Assembly: GCA_014584315.1 (NCBI GenBank)
Contig: JACTNA010000005.1
Location: forward strand, 167,060 to 231,059
DNA from: Planctomycetota bacterium
GTDB taxonomy: Bacteria; Planctomycetota; Phycisphaerae; Phycisphaerales; UBA1924
Direction of reading: 5' to 3'
DNA: 64,000 nt
The notes under the pieces are model-generated. The model saw only the letters and a program-made list of their open reading frames with translations. It was not told where the DNA came from and did not search any database. The first letter of the stretch is position 1, and the number at the start of each line of letters is the position of its first letter. A program made the position numbers and the translations under genes. This document shows positions 27,477 through 37,867 of this stretch, one piece after another.

Positions 27477-28289
27477 CTACTCCGCGCGGGCGCGGCGTGC
27501 CGCGTCGGCCATCGCCCGGCACCGATCCGCATCCGGTGGATTGGACCAGAGGCCGTCACGCTTGATCCACGAGCCGACGATCACCGCGTCGGCGTGCTCG
27601 AACAGCGCGGCGAGAGACTCGGGAGTCGCGCCCGAGCCGACCCACACCGGAAGCCGCGATGCGCCACGGGCTTCGGCAAGATCGCCCGGCGCGACAGCCT
27701 CACCCGTGAACCGGCCCGTGACGACCAGCCCATCGGCCCCGAAGAACTCGGCCGCGTGGCACGCCTCCGCCAGCGACACGTCGGCCGTGATGGCGTGCGA
27801 GGCGTGCTTCTTCTTCACGTCGCACATGATCGCGACCGCCTCCGCTCCGATCGACCGCCGGTAGCGCAACAGCGGCCCGGCCGCCGCGTCCGGCAAGAGG
27901 CCCTCGTCGGCCACGTGAGCAAAGACGAAGTTCTCGCAGCGGATGAACCTGGCGCCCGCCGCCTGCGCGACCGCCAGCGCTTCACGCTCACCGCCCGAGA
28001 GCACCTGCACGCCGAGCGGCAGGTCGGTAGCGTCCGCGACCTCCAGGGCGATCCGGGTCATCGCGGCCGCGACCTCAGGCCCGTGGCGACCGTGCACGTA
28101 GGGCCTGTCGTGCATGTTCTCGATGATGATCGCGTCGAACCCGGTGTCGGTGAGCAGCCGTGCCTCGCCGGCAGCCTGCACGGCCAGCATCTCGACTGTC
28201 GTCTCGTTGAAGGGTGTACCGGGGAGTGCGCCAATATGCACCATCCCGATGAGTGCCCTCGGCCGCAGCGGCCACCCGTTGCTCGCCAT
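27477..28289 (-). CDS. BtpA/SgcQ family TIM-barrel protein
   Basis: A 270-residue protein of the BtpA family, named for a cyanobacterial photosystem I biogenesis factor but in heterotrophs found mostly in sugar and nucleoside operons (SgcQ). IGMVHIGALPGTP near the start, IIIENMHDRPYV, GVQVLSGGEREALA, IMCDVKKKHASHA and VWVGSGATPESLA are its marks. The ATG at 28289 is chosen because GGAGGAG lies just upstream; an earlier in-frame start would add 14 basic residues. The neighbouring GH2 gene and sugar importer favour a metabolic role in carbohydrate breakdown. The reaction is not known. Confidence 0.85.
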   Translation of the reverse strand: MASNGWPLRPRALIGMVHIGALPGTPFNETTVEMLAVQAAGEARLLTDTGFDAIIIENMHDRPYVHGRHGPEVAAAMTRIALEVADATDLPLGVQVLSGGEREALAVAQAAGARFIRCENFVFAHVADEGLLPDAAAGPLLRYRRSIGAEAVAIMCDVKKKHASHAITADVSLAEACHAAEFFGADGLVVTGRFTGEAVAPGDLAEARGASRLPVWVGSGATPESLAALFEHADAVIVGSWIKRDGLWSNPPDADRCRAMADAARRARAE

Positions 28290-28353
28290 CCCCGGCTCCT
28301 CCGATTGCCGCCTTCGCGGGCGGTCCGGCAAGTCTATCCGATCCCCGGCGTGT

Positions 28354-28359
28354 TACACT
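28354..28359 (+). promoter_or_regulatory. -10 box just before HD-domain gene
   Basis: TACACT ends 6 nt before the ATG at 28366, which puts transcription start on the A of the ATG. There is no Shine-Dalgarno. Confidence 0.5.
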
Positions 28360-28365
28360 CCCGCC

Positions 28366-28944
28366 ATGACGCCCGATCAGGCCCGCGCCCTGATGCACGA
28401 ATGGACCGAGTCCCCCTCGCTCCGCACGCACATGGAGTGCGTCGCCGCGTGCATGGCCGCTTACGCGAGCCTCCTCGCACCGGGCGACGAGGACCGATGG
28501 GTCGTCGCGGGTCTCCTGCACGACTTCGACTACGAGCGGCATCCGACGATGGAGGAGCACCCGTTCGTCGGCGTGCGCCACCTCGAGGCCATCGGGGTGG
28601 ACGCCGAAACCCGCGAAGCGATCCTGGGGCACGCGGAGTACTCGGGCGTGGCGCGCCGAACACCGATGGCGCGCGCCCTCTTCGCCGTCGATGAACTGGC
28701 GGGGTTCCTCGTGGCCTGTGCGAAGGTGCGTCCCGGCGGCTTCGCCGACCTCGAGCCGAAGAGCGTCCGCAAGAAACTCAAGGACAAGGCCTTCGCCGCC
28801 GCCGTGAGCCGCGACGATGTCCGCGTCGGCTTCGAGGAACTGCGGCCTCTTCTCCCGGAAGGGTTCGACGAGTCAAGGCATTTCCAGACCTGCATCGAGG
28901 CGATCCGGACTCGCATTCCGGAGTTTTCCGCCTCGCCCGCGTGA
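28366..28944 (+). CDS. HD-domain metal-dependent phosphohydrolase
   Basis: A 192-residue single-domain HD protein. H22, the pair H52-D53 in GLLHDFDYERHP and a later GHAEYSG are in the order expected for HDIG-type hydrolases, which cleave phosphate esters or nucleotides. It resembles the many short bacterial HD proteins that act on small molecules and carry no sensor domain. It is 15 bp upstream of an M61 peptidase gene and divergent from the BtpA-like gene by 76 bp. The substrate is unknown. Confidence 0.82.
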   Translation: MTPDQARALMHEWTESPSLRTHMECVAACMAAYASLLAPGDEDRWVVAGLLHDFDYERHPTMEEHPFVGVRHLEAIGVDAETREAILGHAEYSGVARRTPMARALFAVDELAGFLVACAKVRPGGFADLEPKSVRKKLKDKAFAAAVSRDDVRVGFEELRPLLPEGFDESRHFQTCIEAIRTRIPEFSASPA

Positions 28945-28959
28945 ACCCGGAGGTACGCG

Positions 28960-30885
28960 ATGCGACATGGGCCGGTGATGATGGCGGCGGCGCTGCTCAA
29001 CACAGTCTGGTGGCTCGCCGGATGCGCCGTGGCCCAACCGATCGCCGGGGAAGACGCCCGCGCTCTGGCCGATCGCGTGCGCACGGAGTACGTAGTCTCG
29101 CTCGCTCAGACGCACACGCAGACTGTCGAGATCACGGTCATTTTCGACGGCATCGACGCGCCGACGCTCGACCTCCACCTGCCCGTCTGGCGACCGGGGC
29201 GGTACGCCGTCAACGACCATGCGGGAACCGTTCGTCGCGTGCGGGCGGAGGACGGAGATCGCCGCCCGCTCGGCGTCGAGAAGACCGCGAAATCGACGTG
29301 GCGGGTGCGGACCGGCGGCGCGGAGACCGTCCGGGTCCAGTACGACCTGTACGCCAACTCGCTCGCCGACCGCACGCGCCACGCCGACGACACCCACGCT
29401 TTCCTCAGCGGGTCCTCGGTCTTCATGTACGCCGAGGAGCGTCGCGCCGAGCCGGTGCGTGTGACCATCGACGCTCCGGACGGCTGGCGCGTCGCCACGG
29501 GCCTCGACCCCGACCCGCACCTCGAGCGCTCGTGGATCGCACGGGACTACGACGTGCTGGTGGACTCACCGATCGAAGTCGGTCTGCACCATCTGATCGA
29601 GTTCGACGTGGACGGCGTGCCGCACCAGATCGCGATCTGGGGCCGGTGCGAGCCTGCGGCTGACACACTGCGCGACGACTTCGCGAAGATCATCGCCACG
29701 CAGCGCGACATCTTCGGAGACCTGCCCTACGGCCGCTACGTCTTCCTCATCCACGCCTACCCCGGGGGCAGCGGGGGCACCGAGCACCTGAACTCGACCA
29801 TCATGCAGACCACGCCCGCGGCCGTCGAGGGCGGGGACGCGTACCGACGGCTCCTCGGGTTGGCGTCGCACGAGTTCTTCCACACGTGGAACGTGAAGCG
29901 GCTCCGGCCCGCCGGGCTGGTGCCGTACGACTACCTCCGCGAGAACTACACGGACCTGCTCTGGGTCGCCGAGGGAACGACGGTCTACTACACCGACGTG
30001 ACGCTTGTTCGTGCGGGGCTTGTCAAGCCGGACGACTACCTGCGCGACATGGCCGGCCGCGTGGCGAGCGAGCGGGCACGCCCCGGGATCGGCGTCCAGA
30101 GCCTCGCGGCTTCGTCCTTTGACGCCTGGATCAAGTTCAACCGCTCGACCCCCGACTCCGTGAACGCGACGGTCTCGTTCTACTCGAAGGGGTCGCTCGT
30201 GAGCCTGATGCTGGACATGGAGGTCCGGCGGTTGACGGACAACGCCGCCTCGCTCGACGACGTGATGGCCGATCTGTACCGGCGTCATACCGTCGAGTCC
30301 GGCGGCTTCACCACCGCGGACCTGCTCGCCTCGCTCGAACGGCACACCGGGACGAGTTTCGACGAGTTCTTCGAGCGCTACGTCTCGGGCGTCGAGCCGC
30401 TGGACGTCGAGGCCGCGTACGCCGTCGCCGGCCTGACGCTCGAACCACGAAAGCCGCGCGACGAGGACCCGAAGTCCTACCTCGGTCTGGACCTGCGCCA
30501 GGAGGGCGACTTTGCCGTCGTCGCCGCGGCCCGCGCCGACGGGCCGGGCTACGCCGCCGGCCTGATCGCGGGGGATCAGATTGTCGCGCTCGACGGGATG
30601 CGTCTGCGCGCCGGCGATCTCGACCGGCGCCTACGCCGGATCGAACCGGGCCAGGACGTGCTGGTCACGTTCATTCGCCGCGAGGAACTCCGCGAGACCC
30701 GCTTCAAGGCGGCCGAGCCGAAGCCCACCGGCTACACGCTCACCCGCGTCAAGGAGCCGACAGACCTGCAAGTCGCCGTCTACGAGTCGTGGCTCGGGCA
30801 GGATTGGCCCGGCCGGTCGGAGTCTCAGCCCGCGTCGTCCGAGCCTGCCGATCCCGACGACCCGCACGCCGAGTCGAAGCCCTGA
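28960..30885 (+). CDS. M61 (glycyl aminopeptidase-like) lipoprotein with PDZ domain
   Basis: A 641-residue exported metallopeptidase. The signal sequence ends in a lipobox LAGC with Cys22, so it should be a lipoprotein. The zinc site is HEFFH (304-308) within HEFFHTWNVKRLRP, the M61 hallmark, with third ligand E338 in WVAEGTT. A PDZ domain occupies about 505-585 (YLGLDLRQEGD ... GLIAGDQIVALDG). A Pro/Ser/Glu-rich tail ends the chain. GGAGG precedes the ATG. Family members are periplasmic aminopeptidases with preference for glycine or acidic substrates. Confidence 0.92.
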   Translation: MRHGPVMMAAALLNTVWWLAGCAVAQPIAGEDARALADRVRTEYVVSLAQTHTQTVEITVIFDGIDAPTLDLHLPVWRPGRYAVNDHAGTVRRVRAEDGDRRPLGVEKTAKSTWRVRTGGAETVRVQYDLYANSLADRTRHADDTHAFLSGSSVFMYAEERRAEPVRVTIDAPDGWRVATGLDPDPHLERSWIARDYDVLVDSPIEVGLHHLIEFDVDGVPHQIAIWGRCEPAADTLRDDFAKIIATQRDIFGDLPYGRYVFLIHAYPGGSGGTEHLNSTIMQTTPAAVEGGDAYRRLLGLASHEFFHTWNVKRLRPAGLVPYDYLRENYTDLLWVAEGTTVYYTDVTLVRAGLVKPDDYLRDMAGRVASERARPGIGVQSLAASSFDAWIKFNRSTPDSVNATVSFYSKGSLVSLMLDMEVRRLTDNAASLDDVMADLYRRHTVESGGFTTADLLASLERHTGTSFDEFFERYVSGVEPLDVEAAYAVAGLTLEPRKPRDEDPKSYLGLDLRQEGDFAVVAAARADGPGYAAGLIAGDQIVALDGMRLRAGDLDRRLRRIEPGQDVLVTFIRREELRETRFKAAEPKPTGYTLTRVKEPTDLQVAVYESWLGQDWPGRSESQPASSEPADPDDPHAESKP

Positions 30886-30891
30886 TCGGTC

Positions 30892-32253
30892 TCATGCCTT
30901 GACGACACGGGCCTTCGAAGGCCGCGTTCGCGCCATCGCATCGCGCGTATCCACCACCAGCCGGGCATGGTCGGCCACGGATTGCCAGTCGATCGCGTCG
31001 TGGTGCGTCACGACCAGCACGCAGTCCGCCCGTGCGAGCCGCCCCGGCGTCAGCGGCTCCGAGACCAGATCGAATCGGTACCGCCGCATCCGCGGGAACA
31101 CCGGCACGTGCGGGTCGTGGTAGGACACGCGGGCGCCGCGCTCGGACAGCAACCGGATGATCTCCGCAGCCGGCGTCTCGCGCACGTCGTCCACGTTCGG
31201 CTTGTACGCCAGCCCGAGCACCAGCACGTCCGCGCCGTGCAGCCCGCGCCCCTCGTCGCGAAGCGCGGCCTCGACACGTTCGACAACGCGCTCCGGCATC
31301 CGGCTGTTGATCTCGCCGGCCAGTTCGATGAACCTCGTCCGCTCGCCGACCTGCCTCGCCTTCCACGCGAGGTAGAACGGGTCGATCGGGATGCAGTGCC
31401 CGCCGAGGCCCGGCCCGGGATAGAAGGGCTGGAATCCGAACGGCTTGGTGGCCGCCGCACGCACGACCTGCCAGACGTCGATCCCCATCGCCGCCAGGAC
31501 CGGCTTGAGTTCGTTGACCAGGGCGATGTTGACCGCGCGGTAGACGTTCTCCAGGAGTTTGGCCGCCTCGGCGACCTCGGCCGACTCGACCGGGATCACC
31601 CGCTCCAGCGCGGCCGAATACAGCGCGATGCCAACCGCCGTCGAGACCGGGTCGACGCCCCCGACGAGACGCGGGATCGTTCGCGTCGAGTGCGTGGCAT
31701 TGCCGGGGTCTTCGCGCTCGGGGCTGAAGACGAGGAACCAGTCGCGGCCGCACTCAAGCCCGTGTTGCCTCGCCGCCCGATCGATGATGGGCAGGCAGAC
31801 CTCACGCGTTGTGCCGGGGTAACTCGTCGATTCGAGGCTGACCAGCGTCCCGGCCCGAACACACCCGGCCACCAGTTCGGTCGAACGCTCGACAAACGAC
31901 AGGTCCGGCTCGCGGTCCGGCCCGAGCGGCGTCGGCACGCAGAGCACGATCGCGTCCGCTCCGGCGAGGCGGGCGGGCTCGTCGGTCGCCTCGAATCGTC
32001 CCGATCCCGCCAGATCGCGCACGAACCCCTCGCCGAGGTGCCTGAGGTACGCCTCGCCCCGCCGCAGCATGGCGATCTTCGCCGAATCGACGTCGAAGCC
32101 GATGACGCGGAAACCCGCGTCGTGCATGGCCCGAACCAGCGGCAGGCCGACGTACCCGAGGCCCACGACGGCCACCGTGGCCGATCGTTCGTTGAACCGT
32201 CGGATCGCCTCGCGGGCGTGCGGCGGGAGCGTGTTGTCCGGTTCGGTTGTCAT
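30892..32253 (-). CDS. Nucleotide-sugar dehydrogenase (UDP-HexNAc dehydrogenase-like)
   Basis: A 453-residue NAD-dependent enzyme that oxidises C6 of a UDP-sugar to a uronate for surface polysaccharide. The Rossmann motif VAVVGLGYVGLP (27-38) and IGFDVD, the ESTSYPGTT loop, and catalytic C287 in GPGLGGHCIPIDPFY are present. The GGHCIP form with YLAWKAR resembles WecC/VipA enzymes acting on UDP-N-acetylhexosamines rather than UDP-glucose, but I cannot separate these with certainty. It is convergent with the M61 gene, 6 bp away, and stands alone with no other polysaccharide gene beside it. Confidence 0.9.
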   Translation of the reverse strand: MTTEPDNTLPPHAREAIRRFNERSATVAVVGLGYVGLPLVRAMHDAGFRVIGFDVDSAKIAMLRRGEAYLRHLGEGFVRDLAGSGRFEATDEPARLAGADAIVLCVPTPLGPDREPDLSFVERSTELVAGCVRAGTLVSLESTSYPGTTREVCLPIIDRAARQHGLECGRDWFLVFSPEREDPGNATHSTRTIPRLVGGVDPVSTAVGIALYSAALERVIPVESAEVAEAAKLLENVYRAVNIALVNELKPVLAAMGIDVWQVVRAAATKPFGFQPFYPGPGLGGHCIPIDPFYLAWKARQVGERTRFIELAGEINSRMPERVVERVEAALRDEGRGLHGADVLVLGLAYKPNVDDVRETPAAEIIRLLSERGARVSYHDPHVPVFPRMRRYRFDLVSEPLTPGRLARADCVLVVTHHDAIDWQSVADHARLVVDTRDAMARTRPSKARVVKA

Positions 32254-32339
32254 GGCTGAACGCGAAGTCGGTCGGGCGGGGGCTACCGTTGGACCGCCGC
32301 ACTGTACCCCGCGAGTGTGGCGGACGCGAGGACGGCCCG

Positions 32340-33566
32340 ATGCTCATCACCGGCACGCTGCTCCTGCCCGACGAGCGAAAAGGCGGGCACGCGGTGCGCC
32401 TTTCGACCGGCAGCCTGCTCGTGCGCGACGGCCGCATCGCCGAACTGCGCGAGGGCGAACCCGCGGGCACGCCCGATCTTGGCGGCGACGACGCGCTGAT
32501 CCTCCCCGGCTTCATCGACGCCCACGTCCACCTGCCCCAGTTCGATTCGATCGGCGCGGACGGGATGGAGTTGCTCGAGTGGCTTGAACGCGTCGTCTAT
32601 CCGGCCGAAGCGCGGTGGGCGGACCCGGACTTCGCCGGGGCGATGGCGCTGCGGGCCTGCCGACAACTCGCCTCGTTCGGCACGACGGGTATCGCCGCCT
32701 ACCTCACCGTGCATCACGAGTCGTCGCTCGCCGCGGCCCGCGCCGTCGAGGCGTTCGGCCTGCGGGCTGTCGTCGGCCAGACCCTGATGGACCGCGAAGC
32801 CCCGGCGGAACTCACCCGGCCAGCCATGCAACTCCTCGCCGAGGCCGATGCCTTCGTCGAGTCGCTCGCCGGTCGCCCTCGGATCCGGGCGGCGGTCACG
32901 CCGCGGTTCGCGGTCGCGTGCACGCCGGAGTTGCTCGCGGGCGCGGGGGCGATCGCGAAGCGAACAGGCTCGCCGGTGCAGACGCACCTCGCCGAGACCG
33001 AGGCGGAGTGCCGCCGGGTTGCGGAGCTCTTCGGCGGCACGCCGTACGCCGAGGTCTATGACCGGGCGGGCCTGCTTGGCGATCGGACCATCCTGGGCCA
33101 CGGCATCCGCCTCGACGAGGCGGACCGCGCCACACTGGCGCGCACGCGGAGCGTTGTCGCTCACTGCCCCACCGCCAACACCTTTCTGCGGGCGGGCAGC
33201 ATGGACCGCGCCGGGTTGCGGCGCGCCGGCGTGCGGCTCGCGCTCGGCAGCGACGTCGCCGGCGGGCCCGACCGTTCGATGGTCCGTGTCGCCCGGGCCA
33301 TGCTCGAAACCGCGAAGGCACGCGGCGACACGCCTCCCGCCGCCGCCGACTGCTGGCGACAGATCACGGCCGGCAACGCCGATGCCCTGGGGTGGACGGA
33401 CTCGGGGCGCATCACGCCGACGGCCTGGGCCGATCTCGTCGTGGTCGCGCCGGACGTTCCGTGGCGCGATGCGCCGGACCCGCCCGCGCGGCTGCTCTAC
33501 GCCTGGGACGACCGGTGGATCACCGCCACGCTGGCGGCGGGAAGGCTCGTCTACACGCGCGCCTGA
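32340..33566 (+). CDS. Guanine deaminase-like amidohydrolase
   Basis: A 408-residue zinc amidohydrolase. HVHLPQFDSIGADGMELLEWL near 60-80 contains the metal-binding HxH and the guanine deaminase pattern HLPQ..xxG..LLxWL; MDREAP and FAVACTPELL, HLAET near 220, LGHGIRLDE, HCPTAN and the Asp ligand in GSDVAGG follow in the expected order. It would convert guanine to xanthine in purine salvage or degradation. GAGGA lies 7 nt before the ATG at 32340. It ends 4 bp from the convergent AbgT gene. Confidence 0.85.
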   Translation: MLITGTLLLPDERKGGHAVRLSTGSLLVRDGRIAELREGEPAGTPDLGGDDALILPGFIDAHVHLPQFDSIGADGMELLEWLERVVYPAEARWADPDFAGAMALRACRQLASFGTTGIAAYLTVHHESSLAAARAVEAFGLRAVVGQTLMDREAPAELTRPAMQLLAEADAFVESLAGRPRIRAAVTPRFAVACTPELLAGAGAIAKRTGSPVQTHLAETEAECRRVAELFGGTPYAEVYDRAGLLGDRTILGHGIRLDEADRATLARTRSVVAHCPTANTFLRAGSMDRAGLRRAGVRLALGSDVAGGPDRSMVRVARAMLETAKARGDTPPAAADCWRQITAGNADALGWTDSGRITPTAWADLVVVAPDVPWRDAPDPPARLLYAWDDRWITATLAAGRLVYTRA

Positions 33567-33570
33567 GGGC

Positions 33571-35295
33571 TTAGTGCCCGGCCTCGTAGACCAACGGTCC
33601 GTCGGGTCCGAGGCTGAATCCCGCGCCCATCCACAGGAGCAGCATCGCCAGCCACACGATGGTGAACGTGATGGTGTAGGGCAGCATCATCGAGATAAGC
33701 GACCCCATCCCCGCCCTCGGCGCGTACTTCTGCATCACCACCAGGATGATGACCAGGTAGGCGTTCAGCGGCGTGATGATGTTCGTCGTCGAGTCGCCGA
33801 TGCGGTAGGCCGCCTGCGTCAGTTCCGGGCTGATCCCGATGATCATGAACATCGGCACGAAGATCGGCGCGAACATGGCGTACTTCGCGCTCATCGAGCC
33901 GACGAACAGGTTGAAGACCGCGGTCAGCAGCACGAACGCGACCATCAGCACCGACGGGCTGAGGTTCGCGCCCGCCAGGAACTCCCCGCCCGTGTAGGCG
34001 AGCATCTTGTCCAGGTTCGAGTACTTGAAGTACTCGATGAACTGCGCGGCGAAGAACGCGAGCACGATGATCGGCGCCATGCCGGCCATCGACTCGACCA
34101 TCAGCCGGGCGGCGTCCGTGCTGTTGCGCACGGTCTTCACCGCAACGCCGTACACGATGCCCGGCAGCAGGAAGAGGATGAACAGCAGCGGCACGATCGC
34201 TTCGACCCAGCGGTCGAAGTGGTCGCCGGCCCGGCTCAGGCCGGGGATCGCGCCCATGCGTCCGCGGGCGTCGTCGAACGGCCAGCCCGGGATCAACTTG
34301 AAGCACACGAACAGCAGCGTCGCTGCGGCCAGCACGCCGAACGCCCAGAACAGGCCGCGGATCTCCTCCGGGCGCAGCCGCTGCGCCGCGGCGTCCTCCG
34401 CGGTGACGGGCGAAGGCCCGCCCTCTGCCGCCGCCTTTCTGGCGTAGCGAGGCTCGACGAGCAAGTCGCTCGTGATCCAGCCGACGCCCGTGATGACGAT
34501 GGTGGACGCGATCATGAACCACCAGTTGCAGGTCGGGGCCACGTTGTAGCCCGGATCGATGACCTGCGCCCCGGCCGTGCTGAAGCCCGCCAGCAGCGGG
34601 TCCAGGCTTGTCACCAGCAGGTTCGCGTTGAAGCCCGCCGAGACGCCCGCGAAGACGGCCGCGATGCCCGCCAGCGGCGAGCGCCCCACCGACTTGTACA
34701 GCGCGGCCGCGACCGGCGGGAGCACGACGTACCCCGCGTCCGTCCCCAGCGACGACATGATGCCGAGGAAGATCATCGTGGGCGTGAGCAGTTGCCTGGG
34801 CACCACAACCATCATCGCCTTCAACGCCGCGCCGATGAACCCGGCGCGCTCCGCCAGCCCGATCCCCAGCATCCCCACCAGCACCACGCCCAGCGGCGGA
34901 AAGTTCACGAAGTTGTCCACCATGCTCGATATCGCGTAGTACAGCCCGTCCGGCGAGAGCAGGTTGCGCGTGCGGAACGGCTGGCCGTCGTTGCGGCTCA
35001 GGTCGTCCACGAGTTCGAGCACCGGGCGGCTCTGCTCGTCCAGCACCGGCCGCGTGACGGGCAGGCCCGACTCCGCGTCCAGCACGGGGTTGCCCGCGTC
35101 GTCCAGCACGGTCTCGACGACCGGCCGCAGCATCTTCGGCTGCACCGACCACCCGGCGAAGTGCCCGACCGCCGAGAGGGCCATCACGAGCACGGCCCCG
35201 AAGACGAAGATGAAGGCCGGGTCGGGGAGTTTGTTGCCGACCCACTCGATCAGGTCGAGAAGGCCCTTGCGGCGTGCTGGCGAGGCTTCGGCCAT
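33571..35295 (-). CDS. AbgT-family transporter
   Basis: A 574-residue inner-membrane protein of the AbgT family, with members that import p-aminobenzoyl-glutamate or export sulfonamides and whose planctomycete members are untested. Evidence: N-terminal [57 protein letters not shown] and about a dozen hydrophobic helices. It is longer than the 510-residue norm because of an inserted soluble loop between the first two helices (about 60-115). AGGAG precedes the ATG at 35295. It is divergent from a POT peptide transporter. Confidence 0.9.
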   Translation of the reverse strand: MAEASPARRKGLLDLIEWVGNKLPDPAFIFVFGAVLVMALSAVGHFAGWSVQPKMLRPVVETVLDDAGNPVLDAESGLPVTRPVLDEQSRPVLELVDDLSRNDGQPFRTRNLLSPDGLYYAISSMVDNFVNFPPLGVVLVGMLGIGLAERAGFIGAALKAMMVVVPRQLLTPTMIFLGIMSSLGTDAGYVVLPPVAAALYKSVGRSPLAGIAAVFAGVSAGFNANLLVTSLDPLLAGFSTAGAQVIDPGYNVAPTCNWWFMIASTIVITGVGWITSDLLVEPRYARKAAAEGGPSPVTAEDAAAQRLRPEEIRGLFWAFGVLAAATLLFVCFKLIPGWPFDDARGRMGAIPGLSRAGDHFDRWVEAIVPLLFILFLLPGIVYGVAVKTVRNSTDAARLMVESMAGMAPIIVLAFFAAQFIEYFKYSNLDKMLAYTGGEFLAGANLSPSVLMVAFVLLTAVFNLFVGSMSAKYAMFAPIFVPMFMIIGISPELTQAAYRIGDSTTNIITPLNAYLVIILVVMQKYAPRAGMGSLISMMLPYTITFTIVWLAMLLLWMGAGFSLGPDGPLVYEAGH

Positions 35296-35384
35296 CGGGG
35301 TTGCTCCTGCTTTGCGGGACGGGCGGTCAAGGTACGCCCTCCCGCCGCGGCGCACAAGTCGCGGCGATCGCGGGTGCGATCCGC

Positions 35385-35390
35385 TATGCT
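35385..35390 (+). promoter_or_regulatory. -10 box of the POT transporter gene
   Basis: TATGCT, predicted start near 35397, giving a leader of about 30 nt with GGAAGGGA as ribosome-binding site. No convincing -35. Confidence 0.4.
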
Positions 35391-35426
35391 CCCCGCCGCC
35401 GCATCCGAGAACCGGAAGGGACGCCG

Positions 35427-37073
35427 ATGGCCTCACCGAAGTACCGCTCGACCCCCGACCAGGCCCGCACCACGATGCCGCCGGGCGTCCCCTACATCAT
35501 CGGCAACGAACTGGCGGAGCGGTTTTCGTTCTACGGCATGAAGACGATCCTCACCGTCTTCATGACCAAGCACCTGCTCGACTCCGCCGGCCAGCCCGCC
35601 TTCATGTCCGACGAGCAGGCCAAGCAGTGGTACCACCTGTTCAGCGCGGCCGCGTATTTCTTCCCGATTCTCGGCGCTCTCGTCTCCGACATCCTCTGGG
35701 GCAAGTACCGTACCATCCTGCTCATCTCGCTCATGTACTGCGTCGGGCACGGGTGTCTCGCGCTCATGGACGTCGGCCCGATCACCGGCGCCTGGGACAT
35801 GAAGCCGCTCCTCTTCGCGGGGCTGATCCTGATCGCGATCGGCGCGGGGGGCATCAAGCCCTGCGTCTCGGCGCACGTCGGAGACCAGTTCGGCAAGGGC
35901 AACAAGCGGCTGCTGACGCAGGTCTACAACTGGTTCTACTTCTCCATCAATCTCGGCGCGACCGCCAGTTCGCTGCTGACGCCCGTCTTCCTCGCCGGCA
36001 TACCGCTCGAGAGGGACCCGGCGACCGGCGAGGTCCTACGCTCCTTCGGCGGCCCGTGGCTGGCCTTCGGCGTCCCCGGCGTGCTCATGGCCGTCGCCAC
36101 CTTCGTGTTCTGGCTCGGGCGCAAGCGCTTCGTCCACGTCCCGCCGGCGGGGTGGGCGCGCTTTCGCGAGGAGACGTTCAGCCGCGACGGTTTGCGCGCC
36201 ATCGGCGGCCTCGCGCCGCTCTTCCTCGTTTTCGTGCCCATGTTCTGGTGCATCTTCGACCAGACCGGCTCCGCGTGGGTGCTTCAGGCGAAGGCGATGG
36301 ACCTCAAGTTCTTCGGCGTCACCTGGCTCGAATCGCAGGTGCAGGCCGTCAATCCGATCCTCATCCTCGTCCTCATCCCGACCTTCACGTACGGCGTCTA
36401 CCCGCTGATGGGCAGATTCTTCGAGCCGACACCCCTGCGCAAGATCGGGATCGGGCTGGCCTTGACTGCCTTCTCGTTCGTCATCTCCGCGTGGATCGAG
36501 ATGGGCATCCAGGATCGCGCGCCGGAAGCCGCCGCCGCGTTGTGGGCTGCGCTCAACGAGGCCGGGGTCGCGGGTTCCGGGAGCCTCAATGCGGCCCTGC
36601 GCGCCGCCGCCGAAGCCGGCTGGCACGACTCGCGCGTCCAGCAGTACATGGGCGACATGCCGAACATCGGCTGGCAGTTCCTCGCTTACGTCGTGCTCAC
36701 GTCCGCCGAGGTCATGGTCTCGATCGTCTGTCTCGAGTTCGCCTACACCCAGGCCCCGGCCCGCATGAAGTCGTTCATCATGGGCATCTACTTCCTCGGC
36801 GTCTCCCTCGGCAATCTCGTGACGGCCGCGGTCAACAGGATCATCGAGATTCCCGAAGTCCGCGACCCCGCCACCAACGAGGTCATCACCGCGGCCGGCG
36901 CACGCCTCGGCCCCGTCGACTACTACTGGTTCTTCGCGGGTCTGATGGCGGCAACCTCCGTCGCCTACATCGTCTTCGCGAAGTTCTTCTACCGCGGGAA
37001 GACCTTCATCCAGGGGATGCCGCCGGATGAGGCGCAGTCGGCTTCCGAGGCGGAAGCGCCTGACGCGCGCTGA
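35427..37073 (+). CDS. Proton-dependent oligopeptide transporter (POT/PTR2 family)
   Basis: A 548-residue major-facilitator protein importing di- and tripeptides with protons. [11 protein letters not shown] (29-39) is the proton-coupling ExxERFxYY motif in slightly altered form; [17 protein letters not shown] and [11 protein letters not shown] are the PTR2 signatures. About 12-14 helices are visible, with a 60-residue soluble insert near 360-420. Such long POT proteins are common in planctomycetes. It ends 7 bp from a convergent membrane-protein gene. Confidence 0.93.
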   Translation: MASPKYRSTPDQARTTMPPGVPYIIGNELAERFSFYGMKTILTVFMTKHLLDSAGQPAFMSDEQAKQWYHLFSAAAYFFPILGALVSDILWGKYRTILLISLMYCVGHGCLALMDVGPITGAWDMKPLLFAGLILIAIGAGGIKPCVSAHVGDQFGKGNKRLLTQVYNWFYFSINLGATASSLLTPVFLAGIPLERDPATGEVLRSFGGPWLAFGVPGVLMAVATFVFWLGRKRFVHVPPAGWARFREETFSRDGLRAIGGLAPLFLVFVPMFWCIFDQTGSAWVLQAKAMDLKFFGVTWLESQVQAVNPILILVLIPTFTYGVYPLMGRFFEPTPLRKIGIGLALTAFSFVISAWIEMGIQDRAPEAAAALWAALNEAGVAGSGSLNAALRAAAEAGWHDSRVQQYMGDMPNIGWQFLAYVVLTSAEVMVSIVCLEFAYTQAPARMKSFIMGIYFLGVSLGNLVTAAVNRIIEIPEVRDPATNEVITAAGARLGPVDYYWFFAGLMAATSVAYIVFAKFFYRGKTFIQGMPPDEAQSASEAEAPDAR

Positions 37074-37080
37074 TCCGTCG

Positions 37081-37776
37081 TCATTCCACCACCGGCTTGA
37101 GCGCCCCGCTCAGCAGCCCCCCCGCCGCCACCGCGAGCCACAGCCCGAAGTGGCACGCCATCAGGACCAGCGTCTCGCGCGGCGGCAGCCGGAAGAACGA
37201 CCACACCACTCCCGCGTACGCCACCGAAGCCAGCACGAACTCGTCGATGCGCCCGGGGATCGGCACATTCAGGTTCACGACCAGCGCGAAGGCGGCGACG
37301 GCCAGGAACATCCTGCCCGCCGCCTGCTCGAACCGCGAGAACCGACGCTCCGTCAGCAGCGACGCCACCATCACCGCGGCCACGCCCGTCCCCGTGTGCA
37401 TCAGCGTCTCGTAGAGCGTTTTCACCACCGCGAGCGCGACAGGACGGTACGGCGTGTTCAGTCCGTTGAACACCAGCGCGGCCGCGAGCGCCACCGTCCC
37501 GAGGATCGCCGGCAGCCTCCACCCCCCCGCCATCGGCAGCACGAAGTCCGGGCGCTCTTTGGGCTTCTCGTCGGCCGCACGCGCCTTGGCCGTCGTGGGC
37601 TTGCCCTTGATCGCCGCCTCAACTTCCGGGTCGCTCAGCAGGTCGGCGTCCTCGTCGAAATCGTCCAGCAGCCCCTCCTTGAACGGAGCGGGCTTCGGCG
37701 GCTGCGGCTCGGGGCCGAGCGGGATCGGACCGGACTCCTCGGGTCTGACCTTGCCGGACTCGCTGGCATCGCTCAT
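37081..37776 (-). CDS. Four-helix membrane protein of unknown function
   Basis: A 231-residue protein. The first 80 residues are hydrophilic, Pro/Asp/Glu-rich and probably disordered (PEPQPPKPAPFKEG, DDFDEDADLL); four hydrophobic segments follow from about 88 to the end. I recognise no family motif. GGGAG lies before the ATG. It is divergent from the agmatinase-like gene by 91 bp. Confidence 0.7.
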   Translation of the reverse strand: MSDASESGKVRPEESGPIPLGPEPQPPKPAPFKEGLLDDFDEDADLLSDPEVEAAIKGKPTTAKARAADEKPKERPDFVLPMAGGWRLPAILGTVALAAALVFNGLNTPYRPVALAVVKTLYETLMHTGTGVAAVMVASLLTERRFSRFEQAAGRMFLAVAAFALVVNLNVPIPGRIDEFVLASVAYAGVVWSFFRLPPRETLVLMACHFGLWLAVAAGGLLSGALKPVVE

Positions 37777-37867
37777 GGTCGCTCCCGTGTCTTGTTGGGA
37801 TACCCGAGGATAGCCGTTCGACTATCGTGCCCGGCCGGGCCGACGCCCACGGCAGAGGAGCGACGAG

